The notes beneath the pieces are model-generated. The model saw only the letters and a program-made list of their open reading frames with translations. It was not told where the DNA came from and searched no databases. Made by a program: the position numbers and the translations under genes. 64,000 nucleotides of DNA from Elstera cyanobacteriorum (GTDB lineage Bacteria > Pseudomonadota > Alphaproteobacteria > Elsterales > Elsteraceae): NCBI RefSeq assembly GCF_002251735.1, contig NZ_NOXS01000033.1, positions 222,040-286,039 on the forward strand, given 5' to 3'. Positions 52,983 to 62,256 of this stretch are shown piece after piece. Each line of letters opens with the position of its first letter. The first letter of the stretch is position 1.

Positions 52983-53519
52983 TTACCGCGGCGCCATTAC
53001 CATAATCATCTGACGGCCTTCCATCTTGGGCATCTGTTCTACCTTGGCGATGGCCTCAAGATCGTCGCGCACACGGATAAGGACTTGCATCCCCAGTTCC
53101 TGATGCGCCAATTCACGGCCGCGGAAGCGCAGGGTAACCTTTACCTTGTCGCCTTCCTCGATGAATTTTACCATCGCCCGCATTTTGACGGCGTAATCAT
53201 TGTCGTCGATCATCGGGCGAAGTTTAATTTCCTTCACTTCGATGATCTTCTGCTTCTTGCGGGCTTCGGCCTTACGCTTCTGTTCTTCGAACTTAAACTT
53301 GCCGTAGTCCAGAATCTTACAGACGGGCGGCACGGCTTGCGCCGCGACTTCCACCAGGTCCATCCCGGCGTCTTCGGCCCGTTCCAGCGCCTCGCGCAGC
53401 GATACAACGCCAACCATCTCGCCATCGGCGGCAACGAGGCGCACCTGCATCGAGTTGATTTCGTCATTGATGCGGGGCCCGTCGCGGGTCGGCACCATGT
53501 CTTGAGGTATCCTAGCTAT
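52983..53519 (-). CDS. infC: Translation initiation factor IF-3, probable AUA start
   Basis: IF-3 controls start-codon selection and 30S recycling. The two-domain protein has [43 protein letters not shown] and a C-terminal basic tail. ATG 53498 gives 171 residues but has no good ribosome binding site. Seven codons upstream in frame, ATA 53519 has AGGAG with 6-nt spacing and gives an N-terminus I/M-A-R-I-P-Q like that of related IF-3 proteins. A non-AUG start fits the known IF-3 autoregulation, where AUU is used in E. coli. The order thrS-infC is conserved, but rpmI-rplT do not follow. Confidence 0.93.
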   Translation of the reverse strand: MARIPQDMVPTRDGPRINDEINSMQVRLVAADGEMVGVVSLREALERAEDAGMDLVEVAAQAVPPVCKILDYGKFKFEEQKRKAEARKKQKIIEVKEIKLRPMIDDNDYAVKMRAMVKFIEEGDKVKVTLRFRGRELAHQELGMQVLIRVRDDLEAIAKVEQMPKMEGRQMIMVMAPR

Positions 53520-53556
53520 GACTCACTCCTGTAAACGCCATCGATGTGATAGCCGA

Positions 53557-53583
53557 AAAGGCCCCGGCGGCTTACGCCGCCGG
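53557..53583 (-). terminator. Terminator/attenuator between thrS and infC
   Basis: On the minus strand CCGGCGGC (53583-53576) pairs with GCCGCCGG (53571-53564) and the thrS stop codon TAA falls in the loop; GGCC and TTTT follow. A ribosome finishing thrS would disrupt the stem, so it could act as an attenuator of infC transcription. Confidence 0.55.
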
Positions 53584-55503
53584 AACCTGGGCTTCTTCTG
53601 TTAGTCTAGTCAGGGCTGCCGCAAGTTCAAGAACTTCCTGCGTCTCCCCATCCATGCGCCGAATGGCAACGGTCCGATTTTCCGCCTCGCGCCGCCCAAC
53701 GACCAGCATCACCGGCACTTTCGCCAGCGAATGTTCGCGCACCTTGTAGTTGATCTTTTCGTTGCGCGCGTCGAGTTCGACCTTCAGCCCCGCCTTGCGG
53801 CAGGCGTCGGCGACTTCCTGGGCATAGGGTTCGGCATCGCCGGTGATATTGGCGACGACGACTTGGAGGGGGGCCAGCCACAGCGGCAGCTTACCGGCAT
53901 AATGTTCGATCAGAATGCCGATGAAGCGCTCCAGGCTGCCCAAGATCGCCCGGTGCAGCATCACGGGGCGGTGCCGGGCGCTATCCTCGCCGATATAGGT
54001 GGCGTCCAGCCGCTCCGGCAGCACGAAATCGAGCTGCAAGGTGCCGCACTGCCACGTTCGCCCGATGGCGTCGGTCAGGTGGAATTCCACCTTCGGGCCG
54101 TAGAAGGCGCCTTCGTTCGGCAGTTCTTCGAACGGCAGACCGGCGGCGTTCAGCGCGTCGCGCAGCCCTTGTTCGGCCCGGTCCCAGGTCTCATCGGTCC
54201 CAGCGCGCACATCGGGGCGCAGGGCCAGCTTGACGCTGACCTGATCCAGACCGAAGCCTAGATCGCGGTAAACGCCCAGTTGGAGCTTGCAGTACTCAAG
54301 CGATTCCGAGGTAATCTGGTCTTCACGGCAGAAGATATGCGCATCGTCCTGGGTGAAGGCGCGGACGCGCATAATGCCGTGCAGCGAGCCCGAGGATTCG
54401 TTGCGATGGCAGGCGCCGAATTCCGCCATACGGATCGGCAGATCGCGGTAGGACTTCAGCCCTTGCCGGAAGACCTGCACGTGCGCCGGGCAGTTCATCG
54501 GTTTAATGCCGAACAGGCGCTCGCCCGCATCGACTTCGACCTTGAACATATTGTCGCCGTACATGTCCCAATGGCCGGAAGCCTTGAACAGCGAGCTATC
54601 GACAAGCTGCGGGGTTTTCACCTCCACATAACCGTTCTGGTCGAGCCGTCCGCGGATAAAGTTTTCCAGCGTGCGGAACAGCGTCCAGCCCTTGGGGTGC
54701 CAGAAGACCATGCCCGCCGCCTCTTCCTGCTGATGGAAGAGGTTCATTTCGCGTCCAAGCTTGCGGTGATCGCGCTTTTCGGCCTCGGCAAGCTGGAACA
54801 AATATTGGTCTAGCTCATCCTGAGTGCGCCACGCCGTGCCATAGATGCGCTGCAACTGCGGCTTGCTGGCGTCGCCGCGCCAATAGGCGCCCGACACTTT
54901 GGTCAGCTTGAAGGCCTGGCCGATCTTGCCGGTGGACGGGAGATGCGGGCCGTAACAGAGATCCAGCCACGCATCGCCTTGGCGATAGATGGAGATATCT
55001 TCGTTGGCGTCGATCTCGCCGATCCATTCGGCCTTAAAGCTCTCGCCCTTCTCGGTGAAGTAAGCGACGGCCTTATCGCGGCTCCAAACTTCGCGGACGA
55101 AGGGCAAATCGCGCTTCACGATCTCGCGCATGCGGGCTTCGATCCCGGCGAGGTCTTCGGTCGAAAACGGCTCTTTCCGATGGAAATCGTAATAGAAGCC
55201 GGTTTCCGTCGCCGGGCCAAAGGTCACCTGCGTGCCGGGGAACAGTTCCTGCACCGCCTGCGCCATGATGTGGCTGCAGTCGTGGCGGATCAGCTCCAAA
55301 GCGTCGGGCGACTTGAGCGTAATGATCTCAAGCTTAACGTCGGTAGTGAGAGTAGTGGTCAGGTCCTTCACTTCGCCGTTGATTTTAATGGCGAGGGCAG
55401 CCTTTGCCAGCCCCGCCCCGATGCTGGCAGCCACCGCCGCGCCCGTGACCGGGCCGGGGAACTCCCGCACGCTATTATCGGGAAGGGTAATCCTGATCAT
55501 CAT
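53572..55503 (-). CDS. thrS: Threonyl-tRNA synthetase
   Basis: Class II synthetase charging tRNA-Thr. The 643-residue protein has an N-terminal TGS domain (about 1-65), the editing domain with [16 protein letters not shown], the class II core ([51 protein letters not shown]) and an anticodon-binding C-terminal domain. ATG 55503 is preferred; GTG 55509 and ATG 55500 are alternatives. It precedes infC, the usual thrS-infC order. Confidence 0.97.
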   Translation of the reverse strand: MMIRITLPDNSVREFPGPVTGAAVAASIGAGLAKAALAIKINGEVKDLTTTLTTDVKLEIITLKSPDALELIRHDCSHIMAQAVQELFPGTQVTFGPATETGFYYDFHRKEPFSTEDLAGIEARMREIVKRDLPFVREVWSRDKAVAYFTEKGESFKAEWIGEIDANEDISIYRQGDAWLDLCYGPHLPSTGKIGQAFKLTKVSGAYWRGDASKPQLQRIYGTAWRTQDELDQYLFQLAEAEKRDHRKLGREMNLFHQQEEAAGMVFWHPKGWTLFRTLENFIRGRLDQNGYVEVKTPQLVDSSLFKASGHWDMYGDNMFKVEVDAGERLFGIKPMNCPAHVQVFRQGLKSYRDLPIRMAEFGACHRNESSGSLHGIMRVRAFTQDDAHIFCREDQITSESLEYCKLQLGVYRDLGFGLDQVSVKLALRPDVRAGTDETWDRAEQGLRDALNAAGLPFEELPNEGAFYGPKVEFHLTDAIGRTWQCGTLQLDFVLPERLDATYIGEDSARHRPVMLHRAILGSLERFIGILIEHYAGKLPLWLAPLQVVVANITGDAEPYAQEVADACRKAGLKVELDARNEKINYKVREHSLAKVPVMLVVGRREAENRTVAIRRMDGETQEVLELAAALTRLTEEAQVPAA

Positions 55504-55680
55504 ACTCACTCAAAAAGATCGTTTGCAGGGGAAGTCCTGCAACGGCAGACCGTGCGAGAGTGGTAGGGGGGCTGTCAAGCCTTGGCGGCGCGGGGTTCCC
55601 CAGACTTTCCTGCAAGCGGTGCGTTGCCTTAGCCGGGGGTTCTTCTTATAAATCGACTCAAGATTTAATCGGAGGGCGAA

Positions 55681-56034
55681 ATGCGGGCTTTCGGCGCAGC
55701 ACTGATCGCGGTTTTGGTAACGGCGGGAACGGCCCTGGCGCAGACGGCGCCGGTGCAGCTTTTCAAAGTGGTGACGGTCAAGGACGAGATCACCATCGGC
55801 GTCACGGCGGCGGAAGCGGCCAAGCTCGGTTCAGGCCCGGTACTGGAGGCGCTGGCAACGCTCCTCACCCGGCAGGGGCAGTTGAGCGCCTGGCAGTATG
55901 CCATGCGCAAGGGCAGCGATGGGGCGTTGGAGCAAGCCCCGCTGCGCCGGGTGGTGATTTTTAAAACCGATAGTCTGCGGCTGGAGCCGGTCACCCTAGG
56001 CGCCACTGTAAAGCTGGTCGCGCCGAAGGAGTAA
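55681..56034 (+). CDS. Exported hypothetical protein (117 aa)
   Basis: A signal peptide (MRAFGAALIAVLVTAGTALA, cleavage after about residue 20) is followed by about 95 residues with FKVVTVKDEITIGVTAAEAAKL and LRRVVIFKTDSLRLEPV. GGAGGGCGAA precedes the start. I recognise no family. Probably periplasmic; monocistronic between thrS (divergent) and ada. Confidence 0.65.
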   Translation: MRAFGAALIAVLVTAGTALAQTAPVQLFKVVTVKDEITIGVTAAEAAKLGSGPVLEALATLLTRQGQLSAWQYAMRKGSDGALEQAPLRRVVIFKTDSLRLEPVTLGATVKLVAPKE

Positions 56035-56109
56035 ACCGCAAGGACCGGGACGCGGCGACCGGGCAGCGCGTCTATCGTCGGGCATCTTCTCCCCCTGTCT
56101 GGTGATGCT

Positions 56110-57186
56110 ATGCTCGACGCTATGACCCTGCCCGACGATACCCTCTCCCCTGACGACCGGCGCTATGCGCAGGTTCTGGCGCGCGATGCCAGCCAGGATG
56201 GTCTGTTTTGGTATGGGGTGATGACCACGGGCGTCTATTGCCGTCCCGGCTGTGCCTCGCGCGCGCCAAAGCGTCAGAATGTGCGCTTCTATGCCAGCCC
56301 CGCCGAGGCCCAGGCGGATGGGTTACGCGCCTGCAAGCGCTGCCGCCCGGATGCCGCCGTTAGCCGCGCCCATCACATCGCCGCCGTCACGCGCGCCTGC
56401 CGTCTGCTGGAGGTCTCGGAAACCGAACCGAACCTCGATGCTTTGGCGGCGGAGGCACACCTCAGCCCCTTCCACTTCCATCGCCTGTTCAAGGAAATCA
56501 CCGGCCTGACGCCCAAGCAATTCGCGCAAAGCCAGCGGCGGGTGCGCGTGCAGGAAGCTTTGCAGCGCGAGGCCAGCGTGACCGAGGCGGTCTATGCCGC
56601 CGGCTTCAACTCCTCCGGTCGGTTCTACGAGGCCGCCGATGGGATGCTGGGGATGAGCCCCACCCGCTTCCGCCAGGGCGGCGACGGGCTGACGATCCGC
56701 TATACGGTGGCCCCCTGTTGGCTCGGCCTGATGCTTGTGGCGTCAACCGAACGCGGTCTCTGCTGCCTGATCCTCGGCGACGAGGCCGACGCGCTGATCG
56801 CCGATCTGCACGCCCGTTTTCCGAAAGCCCAGATTGTTCCTGCCGACGCCGGGTTCGCCGAAACCATCGCCGTGGTCGCGCGCTTCATCGAAACGCCCGC
56901 CGTCGGGCTTTCCTTGCCGCTGGATATTCAAGGCACCGCCTTTCAGCAGCGCGTCTGGCAGGCCCTGCGCGCCATTCCGCCGGGGCAAACCGCCAGCTAT
57001 TCCGAGATTGCCGCCGCCATCGGCCAACCAAAAGCCGCCCGCGCCGTCGCCGGGGCCTGCGCCGCCAACCCCATCGCCGTTGCCGTCCCCTGCCATCGCA
57101 TTATCCGCGACGGCGGCGCTGTCTCCGGCTACCGCTGGGGCGTCGAGCGCAAGAAGAAGCTGCTGGCGCGGGAGGCGGGGGAGTAG
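56110..57186 (+). CDS. ada: Ada: methylphosphotriester/O6-methylguanine methyltransferase and regulator
   Basis: Inducible alkylation-response protein. The 358-residue fusion has an N-terminal Zn domain with Cys44, Cys48, Cys75 and Cys78 (YCRPGCAS, CKRC; Cys44 is the phosphotriester acceptor), an AraC-type DNA-binding region (about 90-190; LDALAAEAHLSPFHFHRLFKEITGLTPKQF) and a C-terminal MGMT domain with acceptor Cys328 in the PCHR motif. All three functions look intact. Confidence 0.96.
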   Translation: MLDAMTLPDDTLSPDDRRYAQVLARDASQDGLFWYGVMTTGVYCRPGCASRAPKRQNVRFYASPAEAQADGLRACKRCRPDAAVSRAHHIAAVTRACRLLEVSETEPNLDALAAEAHLSPFHFHRLFKEITGLTPKQFAQSQRRVRVQEALQREASVTEAVYAAGFNSSGRFYEAADGMLGMSPTRFRQGGDGLTIRYTVAPCWLGLMLVASTERGLCCLILGDEADALIADLHARFPKAQIVPADAGFAETIAVVARFIETPAVGLSLPLDIQGTAFQQRVWQALRAIPPGQTASYSEIAAAIGQPKAARAVAGACAANPIAVAVPCHRIIRDGGAVSGYRWGVERKKKLLAREAGE

Positions 57187-57189
57187 GCG

Positions 57190-58254
57190 TCACTCCGCCG
57201 GGGCAATGTCCGCCACGGTCAGCCGTTCGTTGCGCACGCGCCCGTCGCGCTGGACAGTGATATCGACGGGCTTGCCGATGCCGACTTGATCGAGAAGCGC
57301 TGCGAGGCTGGCGATGCCGCTGATTGGTTGCCCGGCGACATGGGTGATGACATCGCCCAAGCGCCCGGCGCTGCGATCGATGCCGCGCAGGCCGATCTTC
57401 GCGGCAGGGCTGCCGGGCAGGACGGAGGCGACGACGAGACCGGAAACGCCGAAGCGGGCAGCCAGTTCATCCGGCGCGGCGAGAATGCCGATGCCGGGGC
57501 GCGGGATGCGCTTATCGCGGATCAGGATAGGGACGATGCGGTTGATGGTATCGACCGGCACGGCGAACCCTACCCCGGCGGACGATCCGGTGGCCGATAG
57601 GATCGCCGTGGTAATGCCGATCAACCGCCCGGCGCTATCCAGCAGCGGCCCGCCGGAATTGCCGGGATTGATGGCGGCATCGGTCTGGATCGCGCCGATC
57701 ACCTCCCGCCCCGGCGCGGTCGGCAGGCGGCGGTCGAGGGCGGAGATCAGACCGGAGGTCAGCGTGCGCGATAGGCCGAAGGGATTGCCGATGGCGTAGA
57801 CGCTCTGGCCGACCTTCAACTCAGCAGAACTGCCGATAGGGATGGGCCGCAGCGGCACCCGCCCATCGACCAGCTTAATGACGGCAAGATCGTGATCAGG
57901 CGAGACGCCGATGACCCGCGCGTCCAGCGCGTCGCCGCGATCTAGGCGCACGCGCACGCTCTGCGCCCCTTCGACCACATGGTAGTTGGTGACGATATGC
58001 CCGGCGGCATCCCACACAAACCCCGACCCGGCGCCGCCATCGCTGCCCGGATCGCCGGTGAAGATATAGGCGACGGAGGGGGCGGCATTCTCGAACAGGG
58101 CGATGGTGTGCTGCTCATGTTCAGTCAGCGACCCGCGCGCATCGACGGGCCGGGGCCGATCCACCACCAACCAGACCGACCGAACGAACCGCTCGCCAAC
58201 CCATAGGGCCGCGATGAGAAGAAGGCCGAGGAGGAGGAGGCGGGAGAAGCGCAT
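57190..58254 (-). CDS. DegP/DegS-like trypsin-type serine protease with PDZ domain
   Basis: A 354-residue protein with an N-terminal membrane anchor (LLLLGLLLIAALWVGERFV) and a periplasmic HtrA-type protease: His in NYHVVEGA, Asp in SPDHDLAVIKL and Ser in NPGNSGGPLLDSAGRL. A single PDZ domain (about 255-345) follows. The anchor with one PDZ resembles DegS rather than DegP. It converges on ada and is 2 nt from the CorC-like gene. Confidence 0.9.
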   Translation of the reverse strand: MRFSRLLLLGLLLIAALWVGERFVRSVWLVVDRPRPVDARGSLTEHEQHTIALFENAAPSVAYIFTGDPGSDGGAGSGFVWDAAGHIVTNYHVVEGAQSVRVRLDRGDALDARVIGVSPDHDLAVIKLVDGRVPLRPIPIGSSAELKVGQSVYAIGNPFGLSRTLTSGLISALDRRLPTAPGREVIGAIQTDAAINPGNSGGPLLDSAGRLIGITTAILSATGSSAGVGFAVPVDTINRIVPILIRDKRIPRPGIGILAAPDELAARFGVSGLVVASVLPGSPAAKIGLRGIDRSAGRLGDVITHVAGQPISGIASLAALLDQVGIGKPVDITVQRDGRVRNERLTVADIAPAE

Positions 58255-58256
58255 GG

Positions 58257-59552
58257 CTAATCGTCATCCGTCGGGGCCGTCACCAGCACCTTATCGACGC
58301 GGCGCCCGTCCATATCCATCACTTCGAGGGTGAAGCCGTCGAGGGCGACCCGGTCGGCGGCTTCGGGGATGCGTTTCAACTGGCTCATGATGAACCCGCC
58401 GAGGGTTTGCACATGGGCTTCGTCGGCGCCGGGGAATTCGGGGATGCCGGTCACGGTTTGCACTTGGTCGAGCGGCATCATGCCGTCGATCAGCCAGGAG
58501 CCGTCTTCCCGCTGCACCCAGGCCGGGTCTTCGTCGTGCGCGGCGGCAGGATCGCCGCCGATGAGGGCTTGCAGCAGGTCGGCGGGGGTCACCAGCCCTT
58601 GCAGGTCGCCATATTCATCGACGATCAGGGCCAAGTCTTCGCCCGATTGGCGGAACTGGTCCAGCACCTTCAGCGCCGGGGCGGTTTCTGGGATATAGAG
58701 CGGCTGGCGCAGGGCGGCGCGCAGGTCTAGCCCCTCGCCCGCCAGCGCCTTTTGCAGCAGGTCTTTCACCCGCACGATGCCAACGATATTGTCCGGCGCG
58801 CCATCGACGATGGGAAAGCGCGAATAGCGGCTGTTTTGCATCACGGCCAGCCAGCTTTCCGGCGTGCCTGCTAGATCGATGGTTTCGATTTGGGTGCGCG
58901 GCGTCATCAGGGCCGAAACGCGCCGGTCGCCGAGGCGCAGGGTTTGATCGACGATCTGCTGTTCCGCCGTATCGAAATGGCCCGATGCGGCGCCTTCGCG
59001 CATCAGATGGCGCACCTCTTCGTCGCTGACCGCATCGGCATCGCTTTCCTTGCCGGGGATCAGCTTTAGAACGAGGTTGGTGCAGAGGGACAAAAGCCAG
59101 ATCGCCGGGCGGGCGATACGGCTGGTGATCAGCAGCAGGCCCGAGAGGGCGGCGGCGACCCGTTCGGGGTAGGTCAGGCCCAGGCGCTTCGGTACAAGTT
59201 CGCCCAAGACGAGGCTGACGAAAGCGATGCCGATGACGACCAGCACGAAGGCCAGCGTATCGGCAATCGGTGCCAGGGTCTCATTCCGCGCCAGGATGGC
59301 CGCAAACTCGCCCGAAAGCGCATCGCCGCCAATCGCGCCGGTGATGACGCTGACCAGGGTGATCCCGATCTGGACGGTCGAGAGAAGATCGGTCGGCTTT
59401 TCCGCAAGGGTCAGCGCCCGCCGCGCGCCTTGGCTGGTTTTCGCCAAGCGTTGCAGCCGCGCCTTGCGGGCGGAGACAACGGCCATCTCGCCCATCGCGA
59501 ACAGGCCGTTCACCAGGATGAGCAGGAAGACGAGCAGAAGTTTGATAATCAT
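58257..59552 (-). CDS. CNNM/HlyC-CorC family membrane protein
   Basis: A 431-residue protein: an N-terminal DUF21/CNNM transmembrane domain (about 1-185; VNGLFAMGEMAVVSARKARL), a CBS pair (about 205-330; MTPRTQIETIDLAG, FPIVDGAPDNIVGIVRVKDLLQ, LQGLVTPADLLQALIG) and a C-terminal CorC_HlyC transporter-associated domain (about 345-425). Family members affect Mg2+/Co2+ efflux; the hemolysin label is historical. Transcribed with the downstream DegS-like gene. Confidence 0.92.
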   Translation of the reverse strand: MIIKLLLVFLLILVNGLFAMGEMAVVSARKARLQRLAKTSQGARRALTLAEKPTDLLSTVQIGITLVSVITGAIGGDALSGEFAAILARNETLAPIADTLAFVLVVIGIAFVSLVLGELVPKRLGLTYPERVAAALSGLLLITSRIARPAIWLLSLCTNLVLKLIPGKESDADAVSDEEVRHLMREGAASGHFDTAEQQIVDQTLRLGDRRVSALMTPRTQIETIDLAGTPESWLAVMQNSRYSRFPIVDGAPDNIVGIVRVKDLLQKALAGEGLDLRAALRQPLYIPETAPALKVLDQFRQSGEDLALIVDEYGDLQGLVTPADLLQALIGGDPAAAHDEDPAWVQREDGSWLIDGMMPLDQVQTVTGIPEFPGADEAHVQTLGGFIMSQLKRIPEAADRVALDGFTLEVMDMDGRRVDKVLVTAPTDDD

Positions 59553-59717
59553 CGCCGCCCATCGCCCGGCAGAAGGGGCGCGGAGCCAAGAGACTTCTCG
59601 CGGCGGGAAAACACGGTCAGGCGCGGACGCCTAGGACTGTCGCTGGACATTGGGTCCGGTTCAATTGGTGCAAGGACGCGCCTTTATACCGAAACGGGCG
59701 CGGTTTCGCTACAGGAG

Positions 59718-60722
59718 TCACGTCAGCTTTAGCAAGGCCACCACCAGCCCGAGCAGCAGCAGCGTTTCGGCCGCCATCAGCCCAACCGCCCGCGCGCCAA
59801 CCTTGCCTAAGGCTTGCAAGGAGGTTTTGACCCCCAAAGCGGCAATCGACAGGGTGATGCACCAGCGCGAGGCGTCACCCATCGCGCTCCCTGCCCAAGC
59901 AGGCAAAACCCCGGCGCTATTGAGGGCGACGAGCACGACGAAGGCGATCAGGAAGAGGGGCACCAGCGGCGGGCTTTTCCCGGGTGGGCCATCCTCCCCC
60001 TCCGCCGGGATGCGGCGGGCGAGCAGCGCGACGATCAGCACGGTTGGCACCAGCAGCGCGACGCGCCAGAGCTTGATGATCGTCGCCACATCGCCCGTCT
60101 CACGCCCAACGCTATAGCCCGCGCCGACCACTTGCGCGACGTCGTGGATCGTGCCGCCTAGGAAAATCCCGGTATCGGTCGCATCAAAACCGATGAGCCG
60201 CGCCAGCACCGGATAGAGCACCATCGCCAGCGTCGACAGGGCCGTGACGCCGATGATGGTGAAGGCGGTATCGCGCTCATGGTCGGGGTAGCGCGGCAAT
60301 ACGGCGGAAATCGCGGCGGCGGCAGAGGCGCCACAAATCGCCGTTGCGCCCGCCGACAGCACGCCGAAGCGCTGCTTTAGGCCCAAGGCCCGCGCGGCCA
60401 ATAGCCCGAACCCGATGGTCAGCGCCACGGCGGCGGCGATTCCCGCCAGCGTGTGCCAGCCCAGCGCCGAAATCTGATTAAGCGTAATCCGCCCGCCCAG
60501 CAGGGCGACCCCGATGCGCAGAATGCTGCGGGCGGAAAAGGCGATCCCCTCGGCAAAGCGGCTATCGCTGGCCAGGAAGTTGAACGCCATCCCCAGCAGC
60601 AGGGCATAAAGAACCGCAGGCCCCCCTTGGCTCGCCGCGACGAAACTGGCGGCCAGCGCCAGGGTCAGGCTCAGCAAAACACCGGGGAAAATCGCGCGGC
60701 CGCGTCGGGAAAGGCCCATCAT
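59718..60722 (-). CDS. YeiH family (UPF0324) putative sulfate/anion exporter
   Basis: A 334-residue polytopic membrane protein (about 10 helices) with YeiH blocks GVALLGGRITLNQIS, GATAICGASAAAAISAVLP and FLGGTIHDVAQVVGAGYSVG. Substrate not proved for the family. It follows arsC with a 78-nt gap and could be part of the arsenic transcript, but the family is not known as an arsenic efflux pump. Confidence 0.88.
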   Translation of the reverse strand: MMGLSRRGRAIFPGVLLSLTLALAASFVAASQGGPAVLYALLLGMAFNFLASDSRFAEGIAFSARSILRIGVALLGGRITLNQISALGWHTLAGIAAAVALTIGFGLLAARALGLKQRFGVLSAGATAICGASAAAAISAVLPRYPDHERDTAFTIIGVTALSTLAMVLYPVLARLIGFDATDTGIFLGGTIHDVAQVVGAGYSVGRETGDVATIIKLWRVALLVPTVLIVALLARRIPAEGEDGPPGKSPPLVPLFLIAFVVLVALNSAGVLPAWAGSAMGDASRWCITLSIAALGVKTSLQALGKVGARAVGLMAAETLLLLGLVVALLKLT

Positions 60723-60800
60723 CCAGTCCGCAAAATACAGAGACGGAGTGGGAATAGACCCTGCGACGGGGGCCGGTCAAGGCTCATGACATGTCAGCGC

Positions 60801-61211
60801 CTAGCCGGGAATAACCACGTCCCCATCTTCTTTCGTAAAACTGTCGGGCTTGCGCTCCAGCAGATCCAGCACCGCTTCGGACGGGCGGCAGAGCTTCGTC
60901 CCCTTCGGCGTCACCACGATGGGCCGGTTGACCAGGATCGGATGCGCGATCATCGCCGCCAGCAGGTCGGCATCGCTGCGGGCAGGGTCGAGCAGGCCGA
61001 GGTCGGCGGCGGGGGTGCCCTTCTCGCGCAGCAACGCGCGCGCGGTCAGGCCGCTGCCGGTCAGAAGCGCGTTGAGCTGTGCTTCGGTCCAACCGGTTTT
61101 CAGATACTCCACCACGGTCGGCGTATATCCGGCGGCCTTGATCATGGCCAAGGTATTGCGCGAGGTACCGCAGGCGGGATTGTGGTAAATCGTGATGGGA
61201 AAATCGCTCAT
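60801..61211 (-). CDS. arsC: Arsenate reductase (glutaredoxin type)
   Basis: Reduces arsenate to arsenite. The 136-residue thioredoxin-fold protein has the ArsC active site HNPACGTSRNTL with Cys14 and the substrate arginines in the NRPIVVTPKGTKLCRP block. ATG 61211 overlaps the aquaporin stop by 4 nt, so it is translationally coupled to the channel gene. Confidence 0.94.
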   Translation of the reverse strand: MSDFPITIYHNPACGTSRNTLAMIKAAGYTPTVVEYLKTGWTEAQLNALLTGSGLTARALLREKGTPAADLGLLDPARSDADLLAAMIAHPILVNRPIVVTPKGTKLCRPSEAVLDLLERKPDSFTKEDGDVVIPG

Positions 61212-61870
61212 GACGCGGGGCGTTCCTGTGTAAAAAGCCAGCCACCGAGCCAAGAACCAAGGACGGCCCCGGCGATTTGGGCCAGCAGAAAGGCTGGAGC
61301 GGAGGCCGGGGCGATCCCGGCGAAACTATCGCTCAGCATGCGGGCCAGGGTAACGGCGGGATTGGCGAAAGAGGTGGAGGCGGTGAACCAATAGGCGGCG
61401 GTGATATAGAGGCCGACCATCAGCGGGACCGCATCGGGCCGGGTGCGCCGGGTGCCCAGGATCGTGAGGATCAGCCCGAAGGTTGCTAGCAGTTCCGCCG
61501 CAAGTTGCCCCGGCCCCGCCCGCAGTTTTTGCGACACTTGCAAGATCGTATCGTCAAACATCAGGTGCGCCGCCCAAACACCGAGGATCGCACCGAGGAG
61601 TTGGGCGCCGACATAGGCGAGGGCCGCCCGCCCGCCCATTTCCCCGCGCAGGACCATGACCAGCGTCACGGCGGGGTTGAACTGCGCGCCGGAGATGGGG
61701 CCGAACAGGGTGATCAACACGACCAGCCCGGCGCCGGTCGCCAGCGTATTGCCGAGCAGCGCCAGCGCAGTATTTCCCCCCGCCAGCCGTTCGCCCATGA
61801 TGCCGGACCCGACGACGATGGCGAGTAATAGGGCCGTGCCGAGCGCTTCGGCGATCAGGCGGCGGCGCAT
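61208..61870 (-). CDS. aqpS: MIP family aquaporin, AqpS-like arsenite channel
   Basis: A 220-residue six-helix channel with two NPA boxes (AQFNPAVTLV and FANPAVTLARM). Its place between arsR and arsC matches the rhizobial arsR-aqpS-arsC operon, where AqpS lets arsenite flow out after reduction. No ArsB or Acr3 pump is present here, which supports that role. ATG 61870 lies 2 nt after the arsR stop; the longer upstream frame overlaps arsR. Confidence 0.88.
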   Translation of the reverse strand: MRRRLIAEALGTALLLAIVVGSGIMGERLAGGNTALALLGNTLATGAGLVVLITLFGPISGAQFNPAVTLVMVLRGEMGGRAALAYVGAQLLGAILGVWAAHLMFDDTILQVSQKLRAGPGQLAAELLATFGLILTILGTRRTRPDAVPLMVGLYITAAYWFTASTSFANPAVTLARMLSDSFAGIAPASAPAFLLAQIAGAVLGSWLGGWLFTQERPAS

Positions 61871-61872
61871 GA

Positions 61873-62211
61873 TCAACAGCAAACGGCGCGTTGCGCCGCT
61901 TCCGCCAGAGGGGCGCAAATCTCGGGGCGGCCTTGGCAGCAATCTTCCATCAGATAGAGGATCAAATCGCTGAGGCCGCCGATATCGGCGGTATAGATGA
62001 TCGAGCGCCCGTCGCGGCGGCTGGCGATCAGCCCGGCATTTGTCAGCAGGGCCAATTGTGCCGACAGCGTGTTGGGCGGCACCGCCAAGGCGCGGGCAAT
62101 CTCCCCAGCAGGCAGCCCCTCGGCCCCGGCTTTCACCAGCAGGCGGATGACGGCGAGGCGGTTTTCCTGCGCCAGCGCGGACAGACGTTTGACGGCGACA
62201 ATCGATTCCAT
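61873..62211 (-). CDS. arsR: ArsR family transcriptional repressor
   Basis: A 112-residue winged-helix repressor: LSALAQENRLAVIRLLVKAG, IARALAVPPNTLSAQLALLTNAGLIASRRDGRSIIYTA. Vicinal cysteines occur at EDCCQG with a further Cys at PEIC and a C-terminal VCC, a plausible arsenite-binding set placed C-terminally as in several proteobacterial ArsR proteins. A dyad overlaps its start codon. Confidence 0.93.
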   Translation of the reverse strand: MESIVAVKRLSALAQENRLAVIRLLVKAGAEGLPAGEIARALAVPPNTLSAQLALLTNAGLIASRRDGRSIIYTADIGGLSDLILYLMEDCCQGRPEICAPLAEAAQRAVCC

Positions 62212-62246
62212 ATTTCCATGATCTTAGAAATATGCAATTTCGTCAA
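62209..62246 (-). promoter_or_regulatory. Promoter and operator dyad of the ars operon
   Basis: An inverted repeat CATATTTC (62209-62216) / GAAATATG (62227-62234), spaced 10 nt, overlaps the arsR start codon. On the minus strand TTGACG (62246-62241), a 17-nt spacer and GATCAT (62223-62218) form a possible promoter, so the transcript would start at or very near the ATG. Confidence 0.45.
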
Positions 62247-62256
62247 GGGGGAGCGG

